DNA of 64,000 nt from Janthinobacterium sp. 67 (GTDB lineage: Bacteria > Pseudomonadota > Gammaproteobacteria > Burkholderiales > Burkholderiaceae_D). Shown here one piece after another: positions 27,166-36,124 of this stretch. Position numbers and translations under genes: made by a program. Where the stretch lies: the NCBI RefSeq assembly GCF_002797895.1, contig NZ_PGES01000001.1, positions 2,666,001 to 2,730,000 of the forward strand, written 5' to 3'. The notes beneath the pieces were generated by a model. That model searched no databases and was not told where the DNA came from. It worked only from the letters and a program-made list of their open reading frames with translations. Every line of letters starts with the position of its first letter. Within the stretch, counting starts at the first letter, position 1.

Positions 27166-28317
27166 GTGAATATCGTCATCGTCTCGAAGAATGAAGCCCA
27201 GCTCAAACGGCTGACCCGCCTGCTGCGCGAACGCAGCTCATCCGACCGCGTCGCCCTGCTGGCGAGCATACCGGATGTATTCGACAACGGCGCCACGCCG
27301 GAAGTGCTGCTGCTGGAGCAGGAACAGACGGGCGAGACGGAGCTGGAACAGCTCGAACTGCTGGGCGGGCGCCATCCGAACCTGGCCATCATCGTGCAAT
27401 GCCCGCAGCAAAGTCCGCAATTCCTGCTGCGCTCGATGCGCGCCGGCGTGCGCGAAGTGCTGCAACCGGACGACGACGCGTCCCTGTGCGCCGCCTTGCG
27501 CCGCATCGAGGAAAAGCTGCAAAAGCAGGTCACGCGCAAGGGCCAGGTGCTGGCCTTCGTCTCGTGCAAGGGCGGCAGCGGCGCCACGTTCATCGCCGCC
27601 AACCTCGGCTACGCGCTGGCCGCCGGCGAGCAGCGCAAGGTGGCGCTGTTCGACCTGAACCTGCAGTTCGGCGACGCCGCCCTGTTCGTCTCGGACCACA
27701 AGCCGGCCGCCACCCTGTCGCAACTGTCGCAGCAGATCGTGCGCCTCGACGCCTCGCTGCTGGCCGCCAGCATGATCCAGATCACGCCCGCCTACAGCGT
27801 GCTGGCCGCCGCCGACGATCCGGCCCATGCGGCCGACGTCGAAGCCGACCATATCGACCGCCTGCTGACCCTGGCGCGCAGCCAGTACGACTACATCCTG
27901 CTCGACGTGGGGCGCGGCCTCGACCCCGTCAGCGTGCGCGCGCTGGACCGGGCCGACCTGATCTTCCCCGTGCTGCAGGCAACCTTGCCGTACGTGCGCG
28001 ACGGCAAGCGCCTGCTCGACGTATTCCGCGGCCTCGGCTACCGCGAAGACAAGATCCGCCTGATCCTGAACCGCTATGCCAGCAGCGACAACATCCGCGT
28101 GGCCGACCTGGAAGCGGCGTATGGCAAGCACGTCTACAAATCCATCCCCAACCACTACGAGGCGGTGGCGGCCTCCGTCAGCCAGGGCGTGCCCATCCTC
28201 AAGCTGACGCCGCACAACGCCGTCTCGCGCGCCCTGCAGGAACTGGCCGCCAGCCTGGCCGGCGAAACCCCGCCCGCCGCGCAAAGCTGGGTTTCGCGGC
28301 TGCTGGCGCGCGCCTGA
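27166..28317 (+). CDS. cpaE: CpaE/TadZ-like ATPase with atypical Walker A
   Basis: GTG at 27166 is chosen with GGGGAG 6 bases upstream. Residues 1-115 form a degenerate receiver-like domain, followed by a ParA/MinD-type ATPase from about 125. The deviant Walker A is KGGSGAT (135-141): the signature Lys is kept, but the second Lys of KGGxGK is Ala, as in many TadZ proteins. [13 protein letters not shown] and [12 protein letters not shown] follow. TadZ proteins set the polar site of the pilus apparatus. Confidence 0.92.
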   Translation: MNIVIVSKNEAQLKRLTRLLRERSSSDRVALLASIPDVFDNGATPEVLLLEQEQTGETELEQLELLGGRHPNLAIIVQCPQQSPQFLLRSMRAGVREVLQPDDDASLCAALRRIEEKLQKQVTRKGQVLAFVSCKGGSGATFIAANLGYALAAGEQRKVALFDLNLQFGDAALFVSDHKPAATLSQLSQQIVRLDASLLAASMIQITPAYSVLAAADDPAHAADVEADHIDRLLTLARSQYDYILLDVGRGLDPVSVRALDRADLIFPVLQATLPYVRDGKRLLDVFRGLGYREDKIRLILNRYASSDNIRVADLEAAYGKHVYKSIPNHYEAVAASVSQGVPILKLTPHNAVSRALQELAASLAGETPPAAQSWVSRLLARA

Positions 28318-28343
28318 TTCCCTACATTTACCGGAGACCGACC

Positions 28344-29711
28344 ATGACTGCCGAAAAACTCACCCTGCGGGACCGCCTGGGCTATGCCCAGGATGACGCC
28401 AGCCAGAATGACGATGCCGCGCACCAGGGCGCATCGAGCCAGAGCTACCAGCAACTCAAGCACCGCACCCACCAGGCGCTGCTCGACCGCGTCGACCTGG
28501 AAAGCATGCAGCGCCTGTCGCGCGAGCAGATCCGCGAAGAGCTGAAGATCCTCGTCAGCGACGTGCTCACGGAAGACAATGTCGTGATCAACGAACTGGA
28601 ACGGCGCTCGCTGATCCGCGACATCCAGGACGAGGTACTCGGCTTCGGCCCGCTCGAGCCGCTGCTGGCCGATCCCGGCGTATCCGACATCCTCGTCAAC
28701 ACCTACCGCCAGGTGTATGTCGAGCGCCACGGCCGCCTGGAGCTGAGCGACGTCTGCTTCACCGACGACGCGCATTTGATGAAGATCATCGACAAGATCG
28801 TCTCGCGCGTGGGCCGGCGCATCGATGAATCGAGCCCCATGGTCGATGCGCGCCTGCCCGACGGTTCGCGCGTCAACGCCATCATCCCGCCGCTGGCCAT
28901 CGACGGGCCCGTGATGTCGATCCGCCGCTTCTCGGCCCAGCCCCTGCGCCTGGCCGACCTGCTGCTCAAGCACAGCCTGACGGAGGAAATGAGCACCACC
29001 CTGCAGGCGCTGGGCAAGGCCAAGGTCAACATCCTGATCTCGGGCGGCACGGGCAGCGGCAAGACCACCATGCTCAATGCGATTTCCGGTTTCATCAGCA
29101 CGGCCGAGCGCATCGTCACCATCGAGGACGCGGCCGAACTGCAGATGCAGCAGCCGCACGTGGTGCGCCTGGAAACGCGGCCAGCGAACATCGAGGGCAA
29201 GGGCGAAGTGACGCAGCGCGCGCTGGTGCGCAACGCGCTGCGCATGCGCCCCGACCGCATCATCCTGGGCGAGGTGCGCGGCGCCGAAGCGCTCGACATG
29301 CTGGGCGCCATGAACACGGGCCACGAAGGCTCGATGGCCACCATCCACGCCAACACCCCGCGCGACGCGCTGACGCGGCTGGAAAACATGATCAGCATGG
29401 CCTCCGCGGCCCTGCCCGTGAAAGCCATGCGCCAGCAGATCAGTTCGGCCATCAGCGTGGTGGTGCAGGTGTCGCGCCTGACGGACGGCAAGCGCAAGGT
29501 CACGTCGATCCAGGAAATCACGGGCATGGAAGGCGAGATGATCACCATGCAGGAAATCTTCACCTTCCGCCAGACGGGCATCGGCGAAGACGGCACGGTA
29601 CAGGGGCATTTCCATGCCAGCGGCGTGCGGCCGCGTTTCCTCGAACGCCTGCGCGCCTTCGGCATCAGCCTGCCGGAAACCCTGTTCGATCCCGCCCGCC
29701 AGTACCATTAA
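28344..29711 (+). CDS. cpaF: Secretion ATPase CpaF/TadA
   Basis: A 455-aa cytoplasmic ATPase that powers Flp extension. It has the N-terminal helical domain, [11 protein letters not shown], Walker A GGTGSGKT (234-241), the Asp box [10 protein letters not shown], Walker [10 protein letters not shown] and the His box [12 protein letters not shown]. Length is normal. The ATG at 28344 follows CGGAGA. The gene continues directly into tadB. Confidence 0.95.
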   Translation: MTAEKLTLRDRLGYAQDDASQNDDAAHQGASSQSYQQLKHRTHQALLDRVDLESMQRLSREQIREELKILVSDVLTEDNVVINELERRSLIRDIQDEVLGFGPLEPLLADPGVSDILVNTYRQVYVERHGRLELSDVCFTDDAHLMKIIDKIVSRVGRRIDESSPMVDARLPDGSRVNAIIPPLAIDGPVMSIRRFSAQPLRLADLLLKHSLTEEMSTTLQALGKAKVNILISGGTGSGKTTMLNAISGFISTAERIVTIEDAAELQMQQPHVVRLETRPANIEGKGEVTQRALVRNALRMRPDRIILGEVRGAEALDMLGAMNTGHEGSMATIHANTPRDALTRLENMISMASAALPVKAMRQQISSAISVVVQVSRLTDGKRKVTSIQEITGMEGEMITMQEIFTFRQTGIGEDGTVQGHFHASGVRPRFLERLRAFGISLPETLFDPARQYH

Positions 29712-29721
29712 GGGGAGCATC

Positions 29722-30696
29722 ATGGACTATCTCTATTACGTATTCGCCATCCTCACCTTCATCGCCGTGGTACTGCTGATCGAGGGCGTGTACCTGGCGT
29801 GGAACACTTCGCGCGGCCCGGAAGCGGAAAGGGTCGCGCGCCGCCTGCGCATCATGTCGGCCGGCGCGCATGGCGACGCGGGCAGCTCGATGATCAAGAA
29901 GCGCCTGCTGAGCGACACCCCGGCCCTGCAGCGCGTGCTGCTCAGCGTGCCCCGCGTGCATGCGCTCGACCGCCTGCTCGAGCAGTCTGGCCTGAGCTGG
30001 AGCGTGGCCAGCTTCGCCGGCGTGATGCTGGCCACGGCCGGCGCCGCGTTTTTGCTGCTCAGCTACATCAGCGTGCCGTGGCTGCTGCGCCTGCCGCTGG
30101 TGGCCGGCGCGGCCTTGCTGCCGCTGCTGGTCGTCTTGCGCGCCAAGGCCAAGCGCCTGCAGCGCATCGAGCAGCAATTGCCCGATGCGCTGGACCTGAT
30201 GGCGCGCGCCCTGCGCGCCGGCCACGCCTTCCCCACGGCCCTGAAAATGGTCGGCGATGAAATGAACGCGCCGCTGGCCGTGGAATTTCGCGCCACCTTC
30301 GACGAAGTCAATTTCGGCATCGCCATGCAGGACGCCCTGATGAACCTGGCCACGCGCGTGCCCAGCACGGACTTGCGCTACTTCGTCATCGCCGTGCTGA
30401 TCCAGCGCGAAACGGGCGGCAACCTGGCCGAGCTGCTCGACAGCATCAGCCGCATCATCCGCGAGCGCATCAAGCTGCTGGGACAGGTGCGCGTGCTGTC
30501 GGCCGAAGGCAAGCTGTCGGCCTGGATCCTGTCGCTGCTGCCCTTCGGCGCGGCGGCCATGATCCACCTGACCAATCCGCAATTCCTGGAAATGCTGTTC
30601 GTCGACCCGGGCGGACGCAAGATGCTCGTCGGCGCCCTGGTGATGATGGTGTGCGGCATCCTGGTCATGCGCAATATCATCCGCATCCGCGTCTGA
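29722..30696 (+). CDS. tadB: Inner-membrane platform protein TadB
   Basis: A 324-aa protein of the GspF/TadB platform family. An N-terminal helix (3-25) and two in the middle (about 92-135) flank the cytoplasmic T2SSF domain (EQQLPDALDLMARALRAGHAFPTAL, then LIQRETGGNLAELLDSISRIIRER), with two helices at the C-terminus. It starts 10 bp behind cpaF with AGGGGAG. It works with TadC as the membrane base of the pilus motor. Confidence 0.94.
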   Translation: MDYLYYVFAILTFIAVVLLIEGVYLAWNTSRGPEAERVARRLRIMSAGAHGDAGSSMIKKRLLSDTPALQRVLLSVPRVHALDRLLEQSGLSWSVASFAGVMLATAGAAFLLLSYISVPWLLRLPLVAGAALLPLLVVLRAKAKRLQRIEQQLPDALDLMARALRAGHAFPTALKMVGDEMNAPLAVEFRATFDEVNFGIAMQDALMNLATRVPSTDLRYFVIAVLIQRETGGNLAELLDSISRIIRERIKLLGQVRVLSAEGKLSAWILSLLPFGAAAMIHLTNPQFLEMLFVDPGGRKMLVGALVMMVCGILVMRNIIRIRV

Positions 30697-30715
30697 GCCC
30701 GCAAGGAGAACTCTC

Positions 30716-31663
30716 ATGAATCCCGTCCATTACGCCTTTCTCGCCCTGCTCTTCATCGCCGTCTTCGGCACCGTGCTGGTGGCCATGCGCAGCTTTGCCC
30801 CCGATCCACTGCGCCAGCGCATGGACAACGCCACCGGCAAGAGTGCGGCGGCGCCTGGCGTCTCCGCGCCCAGCCCCTGGCTGGCGCGCATGGTGCGCCT
30901 GAGCGGTCCGCTGGCCAAACTGTCGATTCCCGACCAGGGCTGGGAAGGTTCCGTGATGCGCCGGCGCTTCATGAATGCCGGCCTGCGCCAGGCGTCGGCG
31001 CCCATCCTGTTCTTTTCCGCCAAGACCATGCTGGCCATCGGCCTGCCCCTGCTGCTGTTCCTGGGACTGAGCGCGTCGGGCAGCCAGGTGGCGGGCAAAG
31101 CTCTCTTGTTCTGGCTGCTGATCGTGGCCGCCATCGGCTACTACCTGCCCAATATCGTGCTGGCGCAAATGATCAAGCGGCGCCAGCGCGACATCTTCGA
31201 AAGCTTTCCCGATGCGCTGGACTTGATGACGGTGTGCGTGGAAGCGGGCCTGGCCATGGATGCCGCGCTGGCCAGGGTGGCGGCCGAGATCGCCCTGAAA
31301 AGCGCCGTGCTGGCCGAGGAATTGCATCTGGTGATGCTGGAACTGCGCGCCGGCAACACCAAGGAGCGGGCGCTGCGCAACCTGGCCCTGCGCACGGGCG
31401 TCGAGGATGTCGACGCACTGGTGGCCATGCTGATCCAGGCCGAGCGCTTCGGCACCAGCATCGCCGCCTCGCTGCGGGTGCAGTCGGACCAGCTGCGCAC
31501 CAAGCGCCGCCAGATGGCCGAGGAAGAAGCGGCGAAGATCGCCCTCAAGCTGCTGTTCCCGCTGATCTTTTTCATCTTTCCTTCGCTGCTGGTCGTCCTG
31601 ATGGGACCAGCGTTCCTGCAAATCTACCGCGTGCTCCTGCCCAGCATGGGCAGCGGCAGCTGA
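30716..31663 (+). CDS. tadC: Inner-membrane platform protein TadC
   Basis: A 315-aa GspF-family partner of TadB. The T2SSF domain reads ESFPDALDLMTVCVEAGLAMDAALARVA and ALVAMLIQAERFGTSIAASLRVQSDQLR, followed by the TadC signature RRQMAEEEAAKIALKLLFPLIFFIFPSLLVVL. It starts 19 bp after tadB with AAGGAGA upstream. Confidence 0.94.
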   Translation: MNPVHYAFLALLFIAVFGTVLVAMRSFAPDPLRQRMDNATGKSAAAPGVSAPSPWLARMVRLSGPLAKLSIPDQGWEGSVMRRRFMNAGLRQASAPILFFSAKTMLAIGLPLLLFLGLSASGSQVAGKALLFWLLIVAAIGYYLPNIVLAQMIKRRQRDIFESFPDALDLMTVCVEAGLAMDAALARVAAEIALKSAVLAEELHLVMLELRAGNTKERALRNLALRTGVEDVDALVAMLIQAERFGTSIAASLRVQSDQLRTKRRQMAEEEAAKIALKLLFPLIFFIFPSLLVVLMGPAFLQIYRVLLPSMGSGS

Positions 31664-31676
31664 CCGGAGAACCGCC

Positions 31677-32705
31677 ATGTCACAGCACACCACCCTGATG
31701 CTCATGCTCGCCTGCGCCGGCCTGCTGCCCGCCTGCGGCCACCTGCCCGGCCCCGCCAGCCAGGGCAACCATGCCGCGCCACCGCAGGCGCGCATCGATG
31801 ACAGCCCCGCCACCCGCAGCGCCGCTTTCTGCAAGCTGGGCAAGCGCATGCAGGAACTGGGCGACCCGCGCGCGGCAATGGAGGCGTACCGCGAAGCGCT
31901 GCTATTGACGCCCGATTCGGCCGATGCCCGCAATGGCGCCGCCGTGCTGCACGCGCAACTGGGCCAGCTGGAAACGGCGCGCGGCATGCTGCAGGCGCTG
32001 GCGCAAGAGGCCCCGGCGGCCAGGACCTACAACAACCTCGGCTACGTGCTGTACCTGCAGGGCGATTACGCGCAGGCGGCCAGCGTGTTGCGCCAGTCGC
32101 TGCAGCTCGACAACGGCCAGCAGCCGGCGCGCGCCAACCTGGATCTCGCCATTGCGGCGCTGGCGCGCAGCGTAGGAACAGCCGATGCGGTCGACACCGC
32201 CGCAGAGGCCATCGCGCCCGACCTGGCGCCGGCACCTGCGCCAGCGGCGCCCGCCAGTCGCTTGCAGCTGACGCAGTTACAGCCGAATATCTTCACGCTG
32301 AGCTGGCGCGACGCGCCCGTGGCCGCGCGCACAGCCTTGCCGGCCCCGGCAAAACCGGTGGCGCCGGTGGCAACCCTGCCACGGCTGGAAGTCATCAACG
32401 GCAATGGCGCAACGGGGATGGCGGCGCGCATGCGCGGCATGCTGGGCGGCATGGGCATCAGCGTCCTGCGGCTGGGCAACCAGCGGCCATACGTGGTCCG
32501 GGCCAGCAGCATCGTCTACCGCCCCGGCCACGCCGAGGCGGCGGCCACACTGGCCCTGGCGCTGGGCGGCATGCCGCAAGTACAGGCATCGGACGACAGC
32601 GGCGTCGGCGCGGGCGCCGACCTGCGTATCTTGCTGGGCAAGGATGCGGTAGCCAGCCTGGCGGCGTCAGCGCGGCAGCAGTTGACGGTCGCCGGGATTG
32701 AGTAG
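31677..32705 (+). CDS. TPR lipoprotein with LytR_C domain (TadD-like)
   Basis: A 342-aa lipoprotein with lipobox-like LLPAC (Cys20). TPR repeats span about residues 48-160 (PRAAMEAYREALLLTPDSADA, NNLGYVLYLQGDYAQAASVL), as in TadD. An Ala/Pro linker follows, then a LytR_C domain (about 238-335, LEVINGNGATGMAARMRGML, VLRLGNQRPYVVRASSIVY). The combination suggests an outer-membrane assembly factor that also touches the cell wall. Its last 39 bases overlap the 3' end of a convergent metallopeptidase-like gene. Confidence 0.85.
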   Translation: MSQHTTLMLMLACAGLLPACGHLPGPASQGNHAAPPQARIDDSPATRSAAFCKLGKRMQELGDPRAAMEAYREALLLTPDSADARNGAAVLHAQLGQLETARGMLQALAQEAPAARTYNNLGYVLYLQGDYAQAASVLRQSLQLDNGQQPARANLDLAIAALARSVGTADAVDTAAEAIAPDLAPAPAPAAPASRLQLTQLQPNIFTLSWRDAPVAARTALPAPAKPVAPVATLPRLEVINGNGATGMAARMRGMLGGMGISVLRLGNQRPYVVRASSIVYRPGHAEAAATLALALGGMPQVQASDDSGVGAGADLRILLGKDAVASLAASARQQLTVAGIE

Positions 32706-33188
32706 AAAACCCTGCAGGATGTCCTGCAGCTGCGGCAGCTGCGCCACATAGGCGGGAATGCCCAGCTGGCGCGCGCCGAAGTAGTGGGCGATGATGTCGC
32801 CCTGCTGTTCCATGTTGAAGTCGGACAGGACGCCGCCCGCCTGCGCATCGTAGCGGTAGGCGCGTTGCCCGATGTAGCCGCCGCGCAGCGCCAGCAGCAC
32901 GCCGTGCAGCAGCACGCTGTAGCCGAGCTGGTACTGCCACACGTGCACCATTTCGTGGATGAAGAACAGCTTGCCGCCATTGCCTTCGCGGGAAAAATCG
33001 TCGCGGTACTGGGCCGGCATGAAGTGCAGGCTGCCGCGCGGCGTCATGGCCGTGTTCTGGTCCTGCAAGCCGAACGGAAGAAAGGAGCCGCGCACGACGC
33101 GCACGCGCGCGTAGTCGATGGCGCCCTGGAAGACGCTGCGGGCCATGGCGGTTTCGCCGATGGTGAGGGGGCGGCGCAAGACTCGCAT
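32667..33188 (-). CDS. Putative zinc metallopeptidase-like protein (HEMVH motif)
   Basis: A 173-aa protein with HEMVHVWQ at about residues 78-85, a zincin-type HExxH helix as in the Vgr-related and minor tail metallopeptidase-like proteins. There is no signal peptide. A third zinc ligand is not obvious, though EQQGDIIAHYFGA further on could provide it. It converges on and overlaps the pilus TPR gene by 39 bases. The substrate is unknown. Confidence 0.7.
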   Translation of the reverse strand: MRVLRRPLTIGETAMARSVFQGAIDYARVRVVRGSFLPFGLQDQNTAMTPRGSLHFMPAQYRDDFSREGNGGKLFFIHEMVHVWQYQLGYSVLLHGVLLALRGGYIGQRAYRYDAQAGGVLSDFNMEQQGDIIAHYFGARQLGIPAYVAQLPQLQDILQGFLLNPGDRQLLPR

Positions 33189-33241
33189 AAAGAATAGGGA
33201 AGAAAGCGCGGCAAGCGGGAAGCCTGCCGCGCGGGTACCGC

Positions 33242-33871
33242 TTAAACCGAACGCAGGCCGCTGGCAGCTTTCGCGATTTCAGTGATGCGGTCCCAGTTGC
33301 CGGCCGCGATCGCGTCTTTCGGCGTCAGCCACGAGCCGCCCACGCAGGCGACGTTTTTCAGCGCCAGGAACTGCGACGCCGTCTCTTGCGAGATGCCGCC
33401 CGTCGGGCAGAACGTCACGTCCGGCAGCGGGCCGTAGATCGCGTTAAGCATGCCGATGCCGCCCGCCGGCACGGCCGGGAACAGTTTCAGCTGCTGGAAG
33501 CCGTTTTCACGCGCCGCCATCACTTCGCCTGGCGTCATCACGCCTGGCAACAATGGCAGGCCGCTGCTTTTCGCCGCCGCCACCAGGGCGGACGTCAACC
33601 CTGGCGACACGCCGAAGACGGCGCCCGCATCGCGCGCCTGCGCGAATTCCTCGGGACGCGTCAGGGTGCCGACGCCGACGATGGCGCCCGGTACTTCCGA
33701 CATGGCGCGGATCGCTTCCAGGCCGTGCTTGGTGCGCAAGGTTACTTCCAGCACGCGGATGCCGCCCGCCACCAGCGCGCGCGCCAGCGGTACGGCGTGT
33801 TCAGGATCGTCGATCGCAATCACGGGGATCACGCTCGAGGTGCGCATAATTTCCAGTAGTGTCATGGTCAT
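33242..33871 (-). CDS. eda: KDPG aldolase (2-dehydro-3-deoxyphosphogluconate aldolase)
   Basis: Splits KDPG into pyruvate and glyceraldehyde 3-phosphate, the last step of the Entner-Doudoroff pathway. The 209-aa class I aldolase has the active-site Glu (LEVTLRTKHGLEA) and the Schiff-base Lys in LKLFPAVPAGG; GFCPTGG-like TFCPTGGI binds phosphate. It lies three bases behind edd, in one operon controlled by the HexR-like site upstream of edd. Confidence 0.95.
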   Translation of the reverse strand: MTMTLLEIMRTSSVIPVIAIDDPEHAVPLARALVAGGIRVLEVTLRTKHGLEAIRAMSEVPGAIVGVGTLTRPEEFAQARDAGAVFGVSPGLTSALVAAAKSSGLPLLPGVMTPGEVMAARENGFQQLKLFPAVPAGGIGMLNAIYGPLPDVTFCPTGGISQETASQFLALKNVACVGGSWLTPKDAIAAGNWDRITEIAKAASGLRSV

Positions 33872-33874
33872 CTC

Positions 33875-35788
33875 TTATTTCCTAGCCAAAAAGTCTTCAT
33901 CGGAACCCGGTACGGTGTCACCGACATTGTCGGCGTCGTGCAAGGCGACGGTGGTGGGAATCGGCGACGGCAGGCCGAAGGTGGTGGCACCTTCTTCCGC
34001 CGCGCTGACGGTGGAACGGAACATGGAAAACAGCTCGCGGCCCATGCCGACGTGGTTCGGCGACAAGTCGGTCGTGACCAGCGAACGGGCATGCCAGACG
34101 TCGGCAGGCACCAGCGCCTCGAGCACGCCGGTAAACGCGTCGAGACGGATGATGTCGCCGTCGCGCACGAGACCCAGCGGGCCGCCGGCGAGGATTTCAG
34201 GCGATACGTGGATGGCGGCCGGCACCTTGCCCGACGCGCCCGACATGCGGCCATCGGTAACGAGCGCCACGTGGCGGCCCGCATCCTGCAGGTTGGCCAG
34301 CGCCGGCGTCAGCGCATGCAGTTCCGGCATGCCATTGGCGCGCGGGCCCTGGAAGCGCAGCACGGCCACGAAGTCGCGGTCCAGCGTACCGGCCTTGTAG
34401 GCGGCCATGAATTCTTCCTGCGAATTGAACACCAGGGCTGGCGCTTCGACCGTGCGGTGCTGCGGCTTGACGGCCGAGACCTTCATCACGGCGCGGCCCA
34501 GGTTACCGGCGACCAGGACCATGCCGCCGTCCGGCGCGAACGGGTTCGAGGCGGGGCGCAGCACATTCTCGTCGGCGCTGGCGGCCGGTGCATCTTTCCA
34601 GAAGACCTTGCCGTCTTCGCCGAGGAACGGTTCCATGCAGTGCGCGCGCAAGCCGTGGCCGAGGATGGTGTTGACGTCTTCGTGCAGCAAGCCCGCGTCC
34701 AGCAATTCGCGGATCAGATAACCGGTGCCGCCGGCCGCGTGGAAATGGTTCACGTCGGCGTCGCCGTTCGGGTAGATGCGCGTGAGCATGGGCACGATGG
34801 CCGACAGTTCATTGAAATCGTTCCAGTCGATGACGATGCCGGCCGCCTTGGCGATGGCCACCAGGTGCAGGGTGTGGTTGGTCGAACCGCCCGTGGCCAG
34901 CAAGCCCACGACGGCGTTGACGATACATTTCTCGTCGACGATATGGCCGACCGGCAGGTAGCTGCCGCTTTGCGCCGTGATGACGGCCGCGCGCTGGGCG
35001 GCGGCTTTTGTCAGCGCATCGCGCAGCGGCGTGTTCGGCGTGATGAAGGCGGCGCCCGGCAAGTGCAGGCCCATCACTTCCATCAGCATCTGGTTGCTGT
35101 TCGCGGTACCGTAGAAGGTACAGGTGCCGGCGCCGTGGTAGGCTTTCGATTCGCCTTCGAGCAAGTCTTCACGCGTGGCCTTGCCTTGCGCATACAGCTG
35201 GCGCACCTTGGCTTTTTCCTGGTTCGACAGGCCCGACGTCATCGGACCGGCCGGCACGAAGACGGCGGGCAAGTGGCCGAAGTGCAGCGCGCCGATCAAC
35301 AGGCCCGGCACGATCTTGTCGCACACGCCCAGGTACAGGGCGGCGTCGAACATATTGTGCGACAGCGCCACGGCCGTCGACATGGCGATGGTGTCGCGCG
35401 AAAACAGCGACAGTTCCATGCCCGGCTGGCCTTGCGTCACGCCATCGCACATGGCGGGCACGCCGCCGGCGAACTGGGCGACGGCGCCCACTTCGCGCAC
35501 GGCTTGCTTGATGATCTGCGGGAAGCCTTCGAAAGGCTGGTGCGCCGACAGCATGTCGTTGTACGAGGACACGATGGCCACGGACGGCTTCTTGTATTCC
35601 TTCAGCGACAATTTGTCGTTGGCGGGAAAGGCGGCAAAGCCGTGCGCCAGGTTGGTGCACGACAGGGCGCCGCGCTGCACGCCTTGGATGCGGGCCGCAT
35701 CCAGGTGCGCCAGATAGGCGCCGCGCGATGGCCGGCTGCGCGCGATGATGCGCGCTGTTACGGATTCGACTACTGGATGCAGCGCCAT
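33875..35788 (-). CDS. edd: 6-phosphogluconate dehydratase
   Basis: Dehydrates 6-phosphogluconate to KDPG. The 637-aa IlvD/Edd family protein starts at the ATG complementary to 35786-35788, behind AAGGAA; a longer frame adds 27 unlikely residues. The Fe-S ligands are in [25 protein letters not shown] and [13 protein letters not shown]. The promoter region faces pgi and contains HexR-like sites 28 and 220 bp upstream. Confidence 0.96.
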   Translation of the reverse strand: MALHPVVESVTARIIARSRPSRGAYLAHLDAARIQGVQRGALSCTNLAHGFAAFPANDKLSLKEYKKPSVAIVSSYNDMLSAHQPFEGFPQIIKQAVREVGAVAQFAGGVPAMCDGVTQGQPGMELSLFSRDTIAMSTAVALSHNMFDAALYLGVCDKIVPGLLIGALHFGHLPAVFVPAGPMTSGLSNQEKAKVRQLYAQGKATREDLLEGESKAYHGAGTCTFYGTANSNQMLMEVMGLHLPGAAFITPNTPLRDALTKAAAQRAAVITAQSGSYLPVGHIVDEKCIVNAVVGLLATGGSTNHTLHLVAIAKAAGIVIDWNDFNELSAIVPMLTRIYPNGDADVNHFHAAGGTGYLIRELLDAGLLHEDVNTILGHGLRAHCMEPFLGEDGKVFWKDAPAASADENVLRPASNPFAPDGGMVLVAGNLGRAVMKVSAVKPQHRTVEAPALVFNSQEEFMAAYKAGTLDRDFVAVLRFQGPRANGMPELHALTPALANLQDAGRHVALVTDGRMSGASGKVPAAIHVSPEILAGGPLGLVRDGDIIRLDAFTGVLEALVPADVWHARSLVTTDLSPNHVGMGRELFSMFRSTVSAAEEGATTFGLPSPIPTTVALHDADNVGDTVPGSDEDFLARK

Positions 35789-35815
35789 ATGGATTTCCTT
35801 AAAAATGAGTATTTC

Positions 35816-35832
35816 GTGAAATTTTACTACAA
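35816..35832 (-). promoter_or_regulatory. HexR-like operator upstream of edd
   Basis: On the minus strand the site reads TTGTAGTAAAATTTCAC, 28 bp before the edd start. It fits the half of the HexR consensus TGTARTwwwATTACA, with a degenerate right arm. A hexR gene is present 6 kb away. Confidence 0.65.
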
Positions 35833-36007
35833 AACGGTGAAGAAGAAGCACTCTTGCATGGGCCGACAACAGAAATAAGCGACGGATTGCGGCGTATCAA
35901 GGCAAACCCAGGCCATATCGCGTATCGGCGCCTGCCAACATGGCTCTTATATGTCACTGGCGCAATCGCTAAAAAAAGCACAACAAAATCCGCTTCGCGT
36001 CACAAAC

Positions 36008-36022
36008 TGTAGTGAAATTACG
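36008..36022 (+). promoter_or_regulatory. HexR-like operator upstream of pgi
   Basis: TGTAGTGAAATTACG matches 13 of 15 positions of the published HexR palindrome TGTARTwwwATTACA. It lies just ahead of a possible -10 (TATTAT, 36034-36039) of the rightward pgi gene, so a repressor bound here would block initiation. The 336-bp edd/pgi gap contains no gene. Confidence 0.7.
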
Positions 36023-36124
36023 TTTTTCTGATGTATTATTCTCATACCAACGCCCGATCCGCTGTTCGCCACGACGAACGCGCCGCGCTCCTTTCAACCG
36101 AGACAAGCACCCAAGCCGACCGCC

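Noticed and set aside
27399..28343. Extension of the cpaF frame through cpaE
   Set aside because: This is an off-frame reading of cpaE; cpaF has a proper start and ribosome binding site at 28344.
33938..35878. 646-aa open frame opposite edd
   Set aside because: Shadow of the strongly supported edd; composition rich in His/Arg/Gly without family features.
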